A DNA stretch of 64,000 nt, from positions 87,545,484-87,609,483 of the forward strand of contig CM066313.1 in assembly GCA_033807775.1 (NCBI GenBank), in the 5' to 3' direction. The stretch comes from Saussurea involucrata. Lineage: Eukaryota; Streptophyta; Magnoliopsida; Asterales; Asteraceae. Positions 24,893 through 36,186 of the stretch are shown in pieces (the stretch's first letter is position 1; every line of letters starts with the position of its first letter). Under the pieces are notes generated by a model. It had not been told where the DNA came from. It did not search any database and saw only the letters and a program-made list of their open reading frames with translations. The position numbers were made by a program, and so were the translations under genes.

Positions 24893-25208
24893 GAGAGAGA
24901 GAGGGAGGTTCAAGGGAAAACCTTTAAAACACGGAAAACTGAAGAACACCCTAGCAACCCTTCATCTGGGCGGTATGCACTTGTGCATAATGCACAAATG
25001 CATAAAACCAAAAAGTCAACTATTTACCTGTATGCACAAGTGCATTATGCATTTGTCCATGTATGCACAAGTGCATACCGCCCAAAAAGTCAACTATTTA
25101 CATGTATGCACAAGTGCATTATGCACAAGTGCATACCGCCCAGATGAAGGGCTCCTAGGGTGTTCTTCAGTTTTCCATTTTTTTGAGGTTTTCCCTTGAA
25201 CCTGAACC
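24893..25208. mobile_element. TA-flanked foldback element 1
   Basis: (TA)n on both sides (24877-24892 and 25209-25229). Ends: GA-rich run then GGTTCAAGGGAAAACC at left; the complement at right (GGTTTTCCCTTGAACC). The inverted repeat continues inward about 80 bp with few mismatches. The centre is a series of TGCACAAGTGCAT-type palindromes. No coding potential. Confidence 0.8.
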
Positions 25209-25493
25209 TATATATATATATATATATATCAAATGATATACGTGTGCACACTATATATGTGTGTGTATATAAGCCTTTAAGCCATCCATGGTAAATTAAT
25301 ACAAATTTTCAACATGGATGTCTGGTTATCAAGCATGCGAGCAACATGCACACACACCACTAACGATGTATTTGATTTGTATCCTATATATATATGGGTT
25401 AACTCATGTGAGAACCAAAAAACGATTGAGAACCGTGGGAACCGATTCAAGCCGTAATTTGGTTTTGATCCTATGGTTTTAATTAACAGTTGT

Positions 25494-25806
25494 TTCACCA
25501 TATGAAAAGGGCATAATCGTCATTTTGATAACAAAATTCACCCGATGAAACATACAAGTTCATTCATCAGACGAAACATATATTCACCATATGAAACACA
25601 CATATATTCACCATATGAAACAAACTAATTCATTCATTAGATGACCCCCATATTCACCATATGAAACAGAGAGATTCACCGGATGAAACACATACTAATC
25701 TCATTTCACCACATAAAATAAATCACAATTTTTATAACTATGCTTTTCACCTCATGAAATATAAACATAATATTGATGTACATCTTATTTCACCATATGA
25801 AAACCC
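25494..25806. repeat. TTCACCATATGAAAC repeat cluster
   Basis: About a dozen spaced copies of a near-palindrome (TTCA-N5-TGAA). Interior of foldback element 2. Confidence 0.75.
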
Positions 25807-26089
25807 CCAAAACTACCACCAGACTTGTACTCTTGAAAAACCCCCTAAAAGAACAAATTGTTTAACTGTGTTTGTATTTGATGTATGTGTACGAATGTAA
25901 AAATAAGTCTATGTATTTGAGAAAGAAATTAGTTAGGGTGTAAAAAAGTAATCAAATCAAATAATTAAGAGATGATAATTGAGGATGCAGGTTTATTTAA
26001 AGATGGAATCAGACCAAATTATGTTCTCAGATCACTATTAATTGAGACATCGGCGACAATGGATGGGCACAACACCAATCTTCATCCCA

Positions 26090-26420
26090 AACCGCCATCC
26101 AACTTGATGGCAGATCAACCTTCTCTGTTTCTTTACCATCACCACCATCTCATCCGCATCTCTCATCCTTTTCCCGCAGCCATTGGCAACACCTGTAATT
26201 CCACTTTTGGTTGTTGCACTTGACTCTGTTGTTGAGTTCCAATCTCCATAAGGAAATTCAAAATCGCTTCGCTCCATCGCATTTCAAATGCGACTCTGTC
26301 ATACGCCTTTGCAGCTTCGATAACAACATCGAACGTTCCCCACCCAAACCCTAGCACCGTTACGCTTTGGCTCTAGGATCTCGGTCGTATACTTTACCCA
26401 TGGCCTCCATCGTACTCCTC
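26090..26420 (-). pseudogene. AP2/ERF transcription-factor fragment captured in a foldback element
   Basis: On the minus strand, 26420-26365 reads GVRWRPWVKY...EILEPKRNGARVW in one frame; after a frame shift the next frame reads WGTFDVVIEAAKAYDRVAF and SEAILNF. These match the AP2/ERF DNA-binding domain in order (GVRxRPWGK, EIRDP, GARVWLGTF, EAAxAYDxAAF, AILNFP; family knowledge). Downstream, a basic stretch with KRMRD and VKKQRR resembles the tail that follows the domain in some ERF proteins. No start, no intact frame, key residues altered: a non-functional captured piece. Confidence 0.8.
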
Positions 26421-26798
26421 CACACAATATGTTTCTTTCATATTGACCTCCAAATACAGTTTTCCAGATCTACATCGACCAATCCCGGCACGGTGAAATG
26501 AATTGGGAAATCATATGTTCCTTCCTCACACTCAAGATAATTAGAAATTGAAAGATTAGATCTATAAATTGATGTCTGAGAAGTCAAACCAACACAGTGG
26601 TGGTGGATTAGATATCAAATGACGTTAAGGCCCCTTTCATCTTACCATTTATCTAATATTAGTTGCAGATTTAAAAAATTCACAAACATGTCATTGTCTT
26701 TAATGTCCATAGATTAAAATCAATAGACGACTTAGATCGGTTTTCACGGTTCACAACCTTTTTTGGTTCTCATTTGATTACCGTCCTATCTATCTATC

Positions 26799-26816
<18 letters not shown>

Positions 26817-26837
<21 letters not shown>

Positions 26838-27542
26838 GAAAGATCAAATGAAAACTCAAATTTAATTGTAAACATGAGGACAAATCTCGTCCATTGATCG
26901 CAACCATATTTAAGCCATTCATAAAATTCAGCTTTAGGGGTATTTTCGTCAAATTAGAATGAGCGCATCCTTTATTGACTTTTTATTTTCTTTTTTAATT
27001 AAAAAACTTTTACCCCCTTAAATTTTAAAATAAATTATCTCAAAAATTACTAACATTTTAATCAAACAAATTACATCAAAAAAACGAGAATTTCGTGCTC
27101 TTCGATATGACATCCATCATGATATAGTTTTTTTTTCTCGTTTTAACCGTTTTACGTGAAATCGTGTATATGTTTTATATTCAAAGTGAATAAAGGTACA
27201 TTTATTCAGTTTTGAATATTTACCTTTATTCAGTCTGAATATATAGAGTTATTCAGACTGAATAAAGGTACAAAATTTAAACATTTATTCGTTTTGAATA
27301 TCTACCTTTATTCAGTCTGAATATAACACATATTCAGACTGAATATAACACATATTCAGTCTGAATATAACACATATTCAGTCTGAATATAACACATATT
27401 CAGACTGAATATAACACATATTCAGACTGAATATAACACATATTCAGACTGAATATAACACATATTCAGACTGATGTATTTATATGTGTTCTTCAGTTTT
27501 TCGTTTTTTGAGGTTTTTCTTTGAACCTCCCTCTCTCTCTCT

Positions 27543-27579
<37 letters not shown>

Positions 27580-28488
27580 GCGTTTCAATTGTAAACCAAA
27601 CAATTCTAACAAACTATACAAACCACTATATATATATATATATAAAAGATTATGAACTTAGGAATAAATTAAAACTCAAACGGGAATCATTTTAGCATGC
27701 CCCTCTGCAAGTGATCTATTATGATCATTCAAGTAACCAAGATCTCGTATTTGATTTCGTTTATTATGTTCCATTAAATGTTAACTGTGCAAGTATGATG
27801 TTTGTCAATGGGGTACACCTTTTAATGGAGGAGAATACTGGATGATGAGCAGCAGAATGTATATGGATCAGAAGCCTCGATGATGGGTAGTTTAGGAGGA
27901 CCTTTTGAATAATTACACCATTTTTGTTTATTCAAACCTCATTTTCATGCTTACCTTTCTTTGATATAAATACATCAGTTTGAATATGTGTTATATTCAG
28001 ACTGAATATGTGTTATATTTAGTCTGAATATGTGTTATATTCAGTCTGAATATAACACATATTCAGTTTGAATATGTGTTATATTCAGTCTGAATATAAC
28101 ATATATACACGATTTCACTTAAAAAATGGTTAAATCGAAAAAAAACTATATCATGATGGATGTCATATCGAAGAGCACGAAATTCTCGTTTTTTGATGTA
28201 ATTTGTTTGATTAAAATGTTAGTAGTTTTTGAGATAATTTATTTTAAAATTTAAGGGGGTAAAAGTTTTTTAATTAAAAAAGAAAATAAAAAGTCAACAA
28301 AAGAGGGCTGATTCCAATTTTACCCCTGCGCGCTAAAAATTCACTAAGCCATGGACATAGTTTTCAAGTTATTTACAAAATTGCCACCGTGTTTTTTATT
28401 CATTGATCTGATCTCCGATTTTTTAATCAAGGGCTGTGGTTTGTCCTCACGTTTACAACTGAAATTTGGTTTTTATTTGAACCCACCC
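26817..28488. mobile_element. TA-flanked foldback element 3, long arms
   Basis: Left flank (TA)n/(GA)n to 26816, right flank (TA)n 28489-28505. Arms of about 400 bp pair well, best at about 27000-27180 against 28105-28270, where a long stretch is nearly perfect complement. Between the arms lie ATTCAGACTGAAT palindrome arrays and, at about 27480-27545, a right end like that of element 1 (TTGAACCTCCCTCTC) followed by (TA)n, so a second element is probably nested. Terminal motifs GATCAAATGAAAAC and (complement) GTTCAAATAAAAAC. Confidence 0.75.
27190..27475. repeat. ATTCAGACTGAATATAACACAT array
   Basis: About ten copies, the core being a palindrome ATTCAGnCTGAAT. A second inverted cluster lies at about 27975-28105. 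Confidence 0.85.
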
Positions 28489-28505
28489 ATATATATATAT
28501 ATATA

Positions 28506-28815
28506 GGCGGGATCAAACGAGAAGCGTAACAATTTAAGAAAACGCGAGGAACACTGCCCATGTACTGAATCACATGTGATTCACGTACAAAATCACATGT
28601 GATTCACACCTGATCGGGGGGCTTCCGCCCATGTAGTGGATCACATGTGATTCACGACTAAAATCACATGTGATCCGGGCAACTTCCACGCGACTCGCGA
28701 ACCAGGTCGCCCGCTACCCGATTTTTTCGGGAGTAGTGGATCACACGTGATCCAATACATGGAAGGCGCTCCTCGCGTTTCTCGTAAATAGGTACGCTCC
28801 TCGTTTGAACCTTCA

Positions 28816-28830
<15 letters not shown>
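28506..28830. mobile_element. TA-flanked foldback element 4
   Basis: (TA)n on both sides (28489-28505, 28831-28853). Inverted ends of about 45 bp: GGATCAAACGAGAAGCG at left, complement GGTTCAAACGAGGAGCG at right, continuing to AAACGCGAGGA. Interior holds five or so ATCACATGTGAT palindromes. A GA/CT run sits between the right end and (TA)n, as in elements 1 and 3. Confidence 0.8.
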
Positions 28831-28853
<23 letters not shown>

Positions 28854-29390
28854 AAGCTTAGTCAAGCATCAGATTATATTTATACATACTCAAATAAACA
28901 TGCAAGAACGTTGGTCTTGCAGAAAAGTAGTTTTATTTTCCACCAAGATCTATATTTCTTTTTCTTCTTAAATCAAATGGTACTACCGTCAACCGATTCA
29001 TACCCAACTTTGACCGTGAACCATTAATCAAACTTTGCAACTTAGATCAACCTTTTCCACGTATGTTAAGCTTTGGGTCGCAAACGTGATTTTTTAACTA
29101 TATTCAACATTACGTACATAGATAAAACCAATCGAGAAGGATAGTTAATAATCCCTTACCCAATGTTGCCGTAACCAATCTTTCAATCCGAAACCTCCTC
29201 TTCCGGTAGCTCGATTGCTCTTCGTTGCCTTTTCTCTAAACTTTTGGGTTTTGTGTCTCAATTATAATAGAGATATGGGGTCTTTAGCCTTTATAACCCC
29301 ACTCCCACTCCCACTCCCATCATTGATTTACAAGGAAATAAAGGGAGTAATTAAGTTTCCAAGTTTATCATCAATTCCATTTTTTTCTTA
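28854..29390. other. Spacer, no gene seen
   Basis: AT-rich, no convincing ORF, repeat or RNA signal. Ends where the MITE carrying copia 3 begins. Confidence 0.5.
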
Positions 29391-29601
29391 AGGGGCATTT
29401 GGTTCATAGGATTCCGACGAAATTGGAATGATCAATTCCATTGACCAAATTCCATTCAGACGTTTGGTTACCTATGGAATGGAATTGAATTTCATGGATT
29501 TGGTAATTCCATAATAAATGAGAAGGAATTCAATTCCATTCCACCCTATTTTCTCAAAAAGACAAAAATATCCCCATCTTCCTTACTTGATTTACCTAGA
29601 C

Positions 29602-30038
29602 TGTTAAAACTGTGTTGTTTTTATCCAATCTTGCCATTACAAGGCAATAACTTATTTTTATGTGTGTTTAAACTACGAGGGGTAAATGTGACAAGTGCTG
29701 AAAGAAGAAGGGTGGCGCTGATAGCTGAAAATTAAGCAGGGGTAGCGGAGCAATTTCTGTTGCTGAAGAGGACTGTTTCGTAATAAGCAAGGGACTTAGG
29801 TGCAATTTGTTTTCATATAAATAGAATACGATTAGGGTTAAATGGATAGATTCATATTTTCCATTCGTTGTTTTACTCTCTCATATCTCAGAGCTTTGTT
29901 TCTCATTTTAGGGTTAGATTTAGAGGTGATAACTTCAAATCTTTTGAAGTTCTTGAGTGATTGAGTGAAATTGTAGTGAGATTTGTTTGTAAAAGTATTC
30001 AGAGATTTAATAAAAGTTTTAGTTTGCATATTTGATCA
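29602..30038 (+). repeat. Copia 3 5' LTR
   Basis: TGTTAAAACTG...TTTGATCA; TATAAATA box near 29816. Identical by eye to the 3' LTR. Confidence 0.95.
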
Positions 30039-30050
30039 TGGTATCAGAGC

Positions 30051-31122
30051 CCGACGGTTGATCCTCGCCGGAGTTTCGCTCTGTGGTTTTGCTTCAAACG
30101 TGCTCGTCGTCCGGTACTCTCTGAACTTTTACTTTGCGTTTCTTTTGGTCCCCGCTCTATAGTGTTGATCGAGAGGAATCGTTTGTTGTTTGGTTCCAGG
30201 ATCCTTCTGTAGTTTCCTGTTGTTCTTTTCTTGTTTTTTCTTAACATCGACTTCTCTGATCTTGGCCTTATAGCTCTGATCGAGACTAGTCGGTGTGTTC
30301 TTCCCTCATCAACCTGATCTCTTTAGATCTGCGTTGGTTTTGTGGTTGTTTGGCTCATACTAACTGAGATCTAGACCTTATAGTCTTGATCTTGTTGGTT
30401 GCGTTTGCTATATTCTGGATCTGGTGACTCATCCATATTCACTCAGAACTTATGTTTCTTCCAGTCATTGTTAAAATAGACTTGGTTTGGTTCTGCAGAG
30501 TTTGGTTTTAACTTCAGATCTGTAAGTTTTTTTTGGCATTGTGGATCTTGCTGTAGATTTGTGTGTTCTTTGTACATATCTGTTCTTCTCGTCTAGATCC
30601 ATAGTTGTTACTACTGTTGCTTTCCAGATCTGTTGATGTTCTTTGGATTTGTGAATATTTGTTGTAGATCTGAGCTAATCTTAGTTTGTAATCATTTCAG
30701 TGGTGTATATTCCTTTTTCTGCCTACATATATTCTGTTGTGATTAGTTTTTCTGTAAAGTTGGACTCAATATACATATCTGTTTTTTTTCGATCGGTTGG
30801 TTGAGTCTGTCCTTCTCTGTTCCGAAGGTTTTGTGAGAGATTGTGAAACTGTTGGAATTGTTCAGTGTGTTTTCCTCTCTTTCTCTGCTGTTTACATATT
30901 TGTTCAGGTTTGTTTCTGGCTCTTGAATCTCTGGCAACAGAGGTTCTGTTCCGCTGCGTTCTGGATTGGGAACTCACTGTAAGTTTCTTTTAAATTGTGC
31001 ATTCTGTCTGCTGTTTGGATATCTCGGTGAGTGGCTTGACCTACCACCTTAAGAGTGGCAAGGAATCCTGCTATACTTACTAAGATCTCTTCCCTTGTGT
31101 GTGATATTCGTTTTCTGTCATT
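30051..31122 (+). other. Copia 3 leader region
   Basis: About 1.07 kb of T-rich sequence with repeated GATCTG-type words (AGATCTG, GATCTTG) between primer site and gag. No coding frame of note. Confidence 0.7.
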
Positions 31123-33969
31123 ATGACTGGTTCAGAATCTCCCAAAGATCCAGAGGTGCAATCTCTGATTGCAAAGCTGGACTTTGGGGATCCTCTTTAC
31201 TTACATCCCAGTGATACTTCGGGTGCTCCTTTACTTAACCTAAAGCTAACTGGAACTGAAAATTACAAGGTGTGGTCTTGTGCTATGACTTTAGCACTTG
31301 AAACCAAAAATAAAATTGGATTTGTTACTGGGTCTGTATCTCGTCCTACTGCCAATGAGGTCCTAGGTAGGCAATGGGACAGGTGCAACTCTGTTGTGTT
31401 ATCCTGGATTCTAGGATCCATATCTGAGGAATTGTTTTTGAGTCAAGTTTTCTCTAAGATTGCTAGTGAGGTATGGCAAGAACTTAAAGAAACCTATGAT
31501 ATAATTGATGGATCTGTTACGTTTAGTCTCCATCAAAAGATAAACTCTCTTAGTCAAAATGGGATGTCCGTTTCTGACTACTATCATAAACTAAATGCTC
31601 TATGGAAACAATATGATGCTTTAGTAAAATTACCTGCATGTACTTGCCGTGCTTCATCTGATTTTTCTGCACATAATCAACTCTTGAAACTTATGCAGTT
31701 TTTGATGGGATTGGATGATAACTATATGCATTTGAGAAGTAACATTCTGACCACGGATCCTTTACCAACTGTTAAAACTGCCTTTTCTCTTATATCTAGA
31801 GAAGAGTCGCATCGGGGTATTTCCCGCACTACCTCGGACTCTAAGACTCAGCACACTGCCTTTTTCAGTAAACCTGTTGATAACAAGAAAAAATCTGGAA
31901 GGCCTATTTTGAATTGTAAACACTGTGGCCTTAATGGTCATACTATAGAAAGATGTTTTAAACTTATAGGCTTTCCAAAGGATTTTCAATTTAATAAAGC
32001 TAAGTCAAATCAGTGTGCCAAGTCTTCCTCTACTAATACTTGTACTACCGAAGGTCCTACAAGTGGGTCAAATGTGTTGAATCCGTCTAAATCCCTTACA
32101 GAAGAGCAACTTAACAAGTTGTTGTCCTTATTGGATCAGAAACAGAATGATAGCATGTCTGCCAATCTGGCAGGTAATTTCTTTGCAAACATGACTGGAA
32201 ATTCAAAAACTTTCTCACACATGGCTCATAGTTCAAATTTTACAAAAAAACCTCAGTCTTGTTGGATAATCGATTCTGGTGCTAATCAGCATATGACTTC
32301 ATCTATTGCTTGTCTTGATAATGTTGTAGACATATCTGAATTGAATTTAATTGTAAATTACTCTTTTTTAAATAAAACCAAATTTTGTTTTGTAAGTACT
32401 CTTAATAAGTCCGTAGAACCCAACAATTTTGCTGATGCTTGTAAAGATCAAAATTGGGTGTCTGCAATGAATGACGAAATGGAAGCCCTCTATAGAAATA
32501 ATACTTGGACTTTAACTACTCTTCCAGCTGGTAGAAAACCAATTGGATGTAGATGGATTTATAAAATCAAATATAAGTCCACTGGAGAGATAGAACGATA
32601 TAAGGCTAGGCTAGTGGCAAAGGGTTACTCACAACGTGAGGGTTTGGATTATGAGGAGACTTTTTCTCCTGTCGTAAAACTAGTTACTGTAAGATGTATT
32701 ATTTCATTAGCGGTCCAATATAATTGGCCACTTTGTCAAATGGATGTAAATAATGCATTTTTGTATGGTGATTTAAATGAGGATGTGTATATGTCTTTGC
32801 CTCCTGGTTATTTTTCAGCTAATGATAAACGGGTGTGCAAGCTTGATAAGTCATTATATGGCTTAAAACAAGCACCACGTCAGTGGTATGCTAAACTTTC
32901 TGCATGTTTATATGATAATGGTTTTGTTCAAAGCACCTGTGATTATTCCATGTTTACAAAAATAAATGATTCTGTTTACTTAGTTCTGCTTGTATATGTG
33001 GATGACATTATTTTAACAGGTAATTCTTTAGTTGAAATAAACAAGGTTAAGCAACATTTGCAGTCTAATTTCAAAATCAAAGATTTAGGAGAACTGAAAT
33101 ATTTCTTGGGAATAGAAATCCTAAGAACTGAAAAGGGTATTTGCATGTCACAACGTAAGTACTGTTTAGAGCTCCTTAGTGATTTTGGATATTTAGGGTG
33201 TAAGCCAGTTAGCACTCCTATGGACATGAATTTAATAGTGACAGATTCAGTTGGTCCTGAGTTAAAAGATCCGCCTTTGTCAGATTTTTCTGAGTATCAG
33301 AAATTGATTGGTAGATTAATCTACATGTTAGCTACTCGTCCTGACATTGCTTTTGCAGTGCATTGTCTAAGTCAATTTATGCATTCTCCGAGGCAGTCAC
33401 ATCTTAAATTGGCTCTTCGTGTTTTACGGTATCTAAAGTGTTCTCCAGGAAAAGGGGTTTATTTTTCTTCATCTTCTGAATTTGGTTTAACAGCGTATGT
33501 AGATGCAGATTGGGGTAAGTTCCTTTCTACTAGACGATCGGTTACTGGATATTGTTTGTACTTAGGTAATTGTATGGTCTCTTGGAAAAGTAAGAAACAA
33601 TCAACTGTTTCTCGCTCTTCTGCTGAGTCTGAATATAGAGCAATGGCATCAGCTCTGTGTGAGATTATTTGGATTTTGAGTCTTTTAACTGATTTAAAAA
33701 TTAAAAATCTTTTACCTGTTAATTTGAATTGTGATAATAAATCAGCTATTCAAATTGCAAACAATCCAGTTTTTCATGAAAGAACAAAACATATAGAAGT
33801 AGATATACATCAAGTGAGAAATAAAGTTGCCTCGGGATTACTTAAGACTGTTAAGGTACCGTCTTTTGAAAACCCAGCAGATATTTTCACAAAATCACTT
33901 GGTGTAAGTCAGCACAATTATTTGTGTTCTAAGTTAAAAATGTTAGATCTTTTCCAATGTCAAGATTGA
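31123..33969 (+). CDS. Copia 3 gag-(protease stub)-RT-RNase H polyprotein, integrase deleted in frame
   Basis: 948 codons without interruption. Residues about 20-230: copia gag (TGTENYKVWSCAM, typical of the gag N-terminal region). Zinc knuckle CKHCGLNGHTIERC at about 265-278. Protease start with the catalytic site WIIDSGANQHM at about 385. Near residue 410 the protein jumps from the early protease to the linker just before RT, so most of protease, GAG-pre-integrase and integrase are absent with frame kept. RT follows with YVDD at about nt 32995-33006, then RNase H (DADWG, SSAESEYRA, HIEVD) to a normal end. Codons are open throughout and the LTRs identical, so the deleted form itself probably moved, using integrase and protease supplied by a relative (inference). 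Confidence 0.92.
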   Translation: MTGSESPKDPEVQSLIAKLDFGDPLYLHPSDTSGAPLLNLKLTGTENYKVWSCAMTLALETKNKIGFVTGSVSRPTANEVLGRQWDRCNSVVLSWILGSISEELFLSQVFSKIASEVWQELKETYDIIDGSVTFSLHQKINSLSQNGMSVSDYYHKLNALWKQYDALVKLPACTCRASSDFSAHNQLLKLMQFLMGLDDNYMHLRSNILTTDPLPTVKTAFSLISREESHRGISRTTSDSKTQHTAFFSKPVDNKKKSGRPILNCKHCGLNGHTIERCFKLIGFPKDFQFNKAKSNQCAKSSSTNTCTTEGPTSGSNVLNPSKSLTEEQLNKLLSLLDQKQNDSMSANLAGNFFANMTGNSKTFSHMAHSSNFTKKPQSCWIIDSGANQHMTSSIACLDNVVDISELNLIVNYSFLNKTKFCFVSTLNKSVEPNNFADACKDQNWVSAMNDEMEALYRNNTWTLTTLPAGRKPIGCRWIYKIKYKSTGEIERYKARLVAKGYSQREGLDYEETFSPVVKLVTVRCIISLAVQYNWPLCQMDVNNAFLYGDLNEDVYMSLPPGYFSANDKRVCKLDKSLYGLKQAPRQWYAKLSACLYDNGFVQSTCDYSMFTKINDSVYLVLLVYVDDIILTGNSLVEINKVKQHLQSNFKIKDLGELKYFLGIEILRTEKGICMSQRKYCLELLSDFGYLGCKPVSTPMDMNLIVTDSVGPELKDPPLSDFSEYQKLIGRLIYMLATRPDIAFAVHCLSQFMHSPRQSHLKLALRVLRYLKCSPGKGVYFSSSSEFGLTAYVDADWGKFLSTRRSVTGYCLYLGNCMVSWKSKKQSTVSRSSAESEYRAMASALCEIIWILSLLTDLKIKNLLPVNLNCDNKSAIQIANNPVFHERTKHIEVDIHQVRNKVASGLLKTVKVPSFENPADIFTKSLGVSQHNYLCSKLKMLDLFQCQD

Positions 33970-33976
33970 GAGAGGG

Positions 33977-34413
33977 TGTTAAAACTGTGTTGTTTTTATC
34001 CAATCTTGCCATTACAAGGCAATAACTTATTTTTATGTGTGTTTAAACTACGAGGGGTAAATGTGACAAGTGCTGAAAGAAGAAGGGTGGCGCTGATAGC
34101 TGAAAATTAAGCAGGGGTAGCGGAGCAATTTCTGTTGCTGAAGAGGACTGTTTCGTAATAAGCAAGGGACTTAGGTGCAATTTGTTTTCATATAAATAGA
34201 ATACGATTAGGGTTAAATGGATAGATTCATATTTTCCATTCGTTGTTTTACTCTCTCATATCTCAGAGCTTTGTTTCTCATTTTAGGGTTAGATTTAGAG
34301 GTGATAACTTCAAATCTTTTGAAGTTCTTGAGTGATTGAGTGAAATTGTAGTGAGATTTGTTTGTAAAAGTATTCAGAGATTTAATAAAAGTTTTAGTTT
34401 GCATATTTGATCA
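33977..34413 (+). repeat. Copia 3 3' LTR
   Basis: 437 bp, no difference from the 5' LTR seen by eye. Confidence 0.95.
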
Positions 34414-34683
34414 TAGACCCATATGAATCATCGTCGACCACCACCGACCACCATCGATCTGAGCCACCACTGACCACCATCGATCTGAACCACTGTCGAG
34501 CACCACCGTTCTGAACCACCGCCGACCACCACCATCTATACCACTGTCGGCCACCACCGATCTATATCACCGTCGGCCACCACCGATCTAAACCACCGCC
34601 GACCACCACCGATCTGAACCACCGCCAGCCACCACCGTTTTCTAAAAGGATATTTTGGTCATTTACTAATATTAAATTCCAGT

Positions 34684-35071
34684 TCCAAAGCTATATTATG
34701 TGAACCAAACAGACAAATTCCAATTTCTTTAACAGATTCCATTCCAATGTATATCATCCAAATAGATGGTCAAACCTGATAACATTTCATTCCAATTCTT
34801 TCGAAGTCAAATTCATTTAACAGATTTCATTCCATCCAAAAACATTCTGCGATCCAAACGTCCCCTTACTTTCCATTTCCAAAGCTATATTATGTGAACC
34901 AAACAGACAAATTCCAATTTCTTTAACAGATTCCATTCCAATGTATATCATCCAAATAGATGGTCAAACCTGATAACATTTCATTCCAATTCTTTCGAAG
35001 TCAAATTCATTTAACAGATTTCATTCCATCCAAAAACATTCTGCGATCCAAACGTCCCCTTACTTTCCATT
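34684..35071 (+). repeat. 194-bp tandem duplication of a MITE end
   Basis: 34684-34877 and 34878-35071 appear identical by eye, including the terminal CCAAACGTCCCC and the bases beyond it, so duplication took place after the MITE inserted. Confidence 0.85.
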
Positions 35072-35074
35072 TCC

Positions 35075-35640
35075 ATGATAACATTCCCATTCCCCCCCTG
35101 AAAGATTCCAAAATATATTTTGAAATCAATATTAATTACACCTTTTTTTATAATTCTATAAATTATTTATTTACATGACAAGATATATATATATATATAT
35201 CTTTATAAAATCATTATTCAATTATTTAGAATCTCTAGTCCTTAAAATAATATTTATTTCAAAATACCCTTATTTTAGGGTGTTACATATATGAATAAAA
35301 GTATAATTAGAAAAAGTCACATACTCAAATATGTACTAAAATAAGCTAGGTTATGTCTATTCAAATATGTACTAAAAAAATAAAAAATAAGCTAACTTAT
35401 TTTTATCGAACGATACTTAAATTTAAAAGATAACAAAGAGACATATTAGACAAGAGAATATGCTTCCATAAATTGCATGCAGAAGGAAGTTTTGTTTGAA
35501 AAACATATTTTATTACATCACTTTGTAATATAAAATGGATATGCTCACAAGACATAAAAAACATATTTTATTACATCACTTTGGTATTTTCACAACAGTA
35601 TCGACGAGAAGGTATAGAGCTAGAAACCACGTTAAATACG
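35075..35640. other. AT-rich spacer before copy D
   Basis: Contains a short (TA)n at about 35183-35200 and a duplicated AACATATTTTATTACATCACTT word near 35500-35580. No gene seen. Exons 1-3 of copy D, expected here, are not recognisable. Confidence 0.6.
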
Positions 35641-36186
35641 GCGATCTGTTTGTATGTTACAGTTGCTTAACTGTAGATATGAGACACGGAAGAGATATGA
35701 ATATTTCTTTGAGCTGTAAGCTTCTGATAGCTTCAAGGATGCACATCGGCTCGAAAGCAATGGTGGGAAAGGAAACGATTTGTTATTGTTTAGCTTCGCC
35801 TCTATCATGGCAGCCACGTGTGATTTGTCACATGAAAATAAGCTCGGTCAGGGTGGTTTTGGACCTGTTTACAAGGTGATCTCTCTTTGATGTCTAGCCT
35901 ATTTGATAACACTTGTTCAGTTTTTGCATTCGTATCTCTGATTCGACAAAAAAGAGGAATCATGAAATTACAAAAACAGGGAAAACTAAACGATGGATGA
36001 GAAATTGCCATCAAAAGGCTTTCAAGAACATCAAGGCAAGGGCTTGTGGAATTTAAGCATGAATTAATAGTCATTGCCAAACTCAAGCACACAAATCTTT
36101 TTCGGGTTCTTGGTTGTTGCATTCACTAGGGAGAAAAGATGTTAAATAACAAGTACATGTCCAACAATAGTTTAGACCTCTTCCTC

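Larger units (their letters stand above)
25396..26786. mobile_element. TA-flanked foldback element 2, carrying an AP2/ERF fragment
   Basis: TA-rich flanks (25385-25395; TATC/TA run 26787-26816). Terminal inverted repeat of about 55 bp with mismatches, both ends containing GTGAGAACCAAAAAA or ATGAGAACCAAAAAA. The left interior (25494-25806) is a series of TTCACCATATGAAAC repeats, each near-palindromic. The right part holds a decayed AP2/ERF gene fragment on the minus strand (26090-26420). Confidence 0.78.
29602..34413 (+). mobile_element. Copia 3: young retrotransposon lacking integrase
   Basis: LTRs of 437 bp at 29602-30038 and 33977-34413 with no difference that I can see. Target duplication TAGAC (29597-29601, 34414-34418). 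Primer site TGGTATCAGAGC at 30039-30050; purine-rich GAGAGAGGG before the 3' LTR. One uninterrupted polyprotein frame, but the integrase region is missing. Recent insertion of a non-autonomous derivative. Confidence 0.95.
29391..35059. mobile_element. MITE that received copia 3
   Basis: Left end AGGGGCATTTGGTTCATAGG after TTA; right end GCGATCCAAACGTCCCC followed by TTA, giving a TTA duplication (one base uncertain). Interior rich in ATTCCAATT motifs in both orientations. Copia 3 is inserted at 29602. The right end is tandemly duplicated (34684-34877 and 34878-35071). A (CACCGATCTGAAC)-like trinucleotide-rich stretch lies at 34425-34635. Confidence 0.7.

Noticed and set aside
24965..25150. 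ORF with repeated MHKCI words
   Set aside because: By-product of TGCACAAGTGCAT palindromes.
29838..30029. 63-codon ORF present twice (also 34213-34404)
   Set aside because: Lies in the two identical copia 3 LTRs, antisense to the element; no protein features.
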